Shown here: piece after piece, positions 6,323-6,549 of the stretch
How the letters are laid out: every line of letters begins with the position of its first letter
Position numbering within the stretch: position 1 is the stretch's first letter
Assembly: GCA_902801585.1 (NCBI GenBank)
Contig: CADCIU010000086.1
Location: 1 to 6,549 of the forward strand
DNA: 6,549 nt
Source of the DNA: an uncultured Lachnospiraceae bacterium
Lineage (GTDB): Bacteria > Bacillota_A > Clostridia > Lachnospirales > Lachnospiraceae
Reading direction: 5' to 3'
Program-made: the position numbers and the translations under genes
The notes under the pieces: model-generated
Told to the model about the DNA's origin: nothing
The model's database searches: none
Seen by the model: the letters and a program-made list of their open reading frames with translations, nothing else

Positions 6323-6549
6323 CAGCGGGCACACAGATCGGAGCCGGAATCCAGGGGGACCGGCTCTTTGCATCGTATGCAGGGTTTTGCCGCTATGGCA
6401 GTCAGAAGCGGACGGTCCGGCTCGCTGAGCTCAAGAGGAGACGGCGCCGCCATAGCCTGCTCCGGGCAGACCCGGCTGCAGAGACCGCAGCCGGTGCACT
6501 TATGCGGCAGAAGCGCCATATAATAGCGCCCGGAACCTTCGGGACCGGG
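6301..6549 (-). CDS. 4Fe-4S ferredoxin-domain plus zinc-knuckle protein, C-terminal part (runs off the window)
   Basis: On the minus strand the frame is open from the right edge to a TAA at 6303-6301. CTGCGLCSRVCP is a CX2CX2CX3CP 4Fe-4S motif. Near the C-terminus, CIRC and CARC form CX2C-X12-CX2C, a zinc-ribbon or rubredoxin-like knuckle pair. The ATG at 6519 could be a start and would give 72 residues. No ribosome binding site precedes it, however, and the frame continues with coding-like residues (GPEGSGRYY) to the edge, so I favour the tail of a longer protein whose 5' end lies outside. It converges with the molybdoenzyme operon. A role in electron transfer or in handling the neighbouring complex is possible, but the family is not recognised. 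Confidence 0.7.
   Translation of the reverse strand, partial: PGPEGSGRYYMALLPHKCTGCGLCSRVCPEQAMAAPSPLELSEPDRPLLTAIAAKPCIRCKEPVPLDSGSDLCARCRGELSI

Noticed and set aside
6235..6549. Plus-strand frame from ATG 6235 (or 6262) open to the window edge
   Set aside because: It is exactly antisense in register to the leftward Cys-motif gene, has no ribosome binding site at 6235, and encodes an Arg-rich sequence without motifs.

Overview
The window looks like a piece of chromosome from an anaerobic Firmicute, most likely a gut-type Clostridium or Lachnospiraceae relative. This is inferred from moderate G+C coding DNA, A/T-rich intergenic gaps, strong AGGAGG-type ribosome binding sites, a TTG start and an oxygen-sensitive iron-sulfur/molybdenum respiratory system. 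The species cannot be fixed from the sequence alone.

Layout. Positions 70-1035 (+) encode a stand-alone protein with a metallo-beta-lactamase-like fold in which every expected metal-binding residue is replaced. A 205-base gap follows (1036-1240). It holds a -10-like element, a small inverted repeat, a terminator-like hairpin and a perfect ribosome binding site. Then comes a tight four-gene operon on the + strand: a Tat-exported molybdopterin oxidoreductase of 865 aa (1241-3838), a four-cluster iron-sulfur subunit of 248 aa (3865-4611), an NrfD/PsrC-type membrane subunit of 404 aa (4623-5837) and a TatA/TatB-family translocase subunit of 104 aa (5840-6154). The last gene ends inside a 27/28-base tandem repeat that appears to carry a frameshift. 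On the - strand, 6301-6549 holds the C-terminal part of a 4Fe-4S plus zinc-knuckle protein running off the right edge. A GC-rich terminator-like hairpin overlaps its stop codon.

How the genes work together (inference from families and order). The molybdoenzyme is folded in the cytoplasm, picks up its cofactor and iron-sulfur partner, and is carried across the membrane by Tat, helped by the operon's own TatB-like component. The NrfD protein anchors the complex and exchanges electrons with the quinone pool. The four-cluster subunit wires these electrons to the Mo (or W) site. Sequence around the metal site (a GDLP motif and downstream residues) resembles the Asp-ligated NarG/DMS-dehydrogenase/selenate-reductase branch. 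The partner subunits, however, are of the DmsB/TtrB and NrfD types. The substrate cannot be read from the sequence. No TatC, no dedicated chaperone (TorD/DmsD/NarJ type) and no cofactor biosynthesis gene is visible inside the window.
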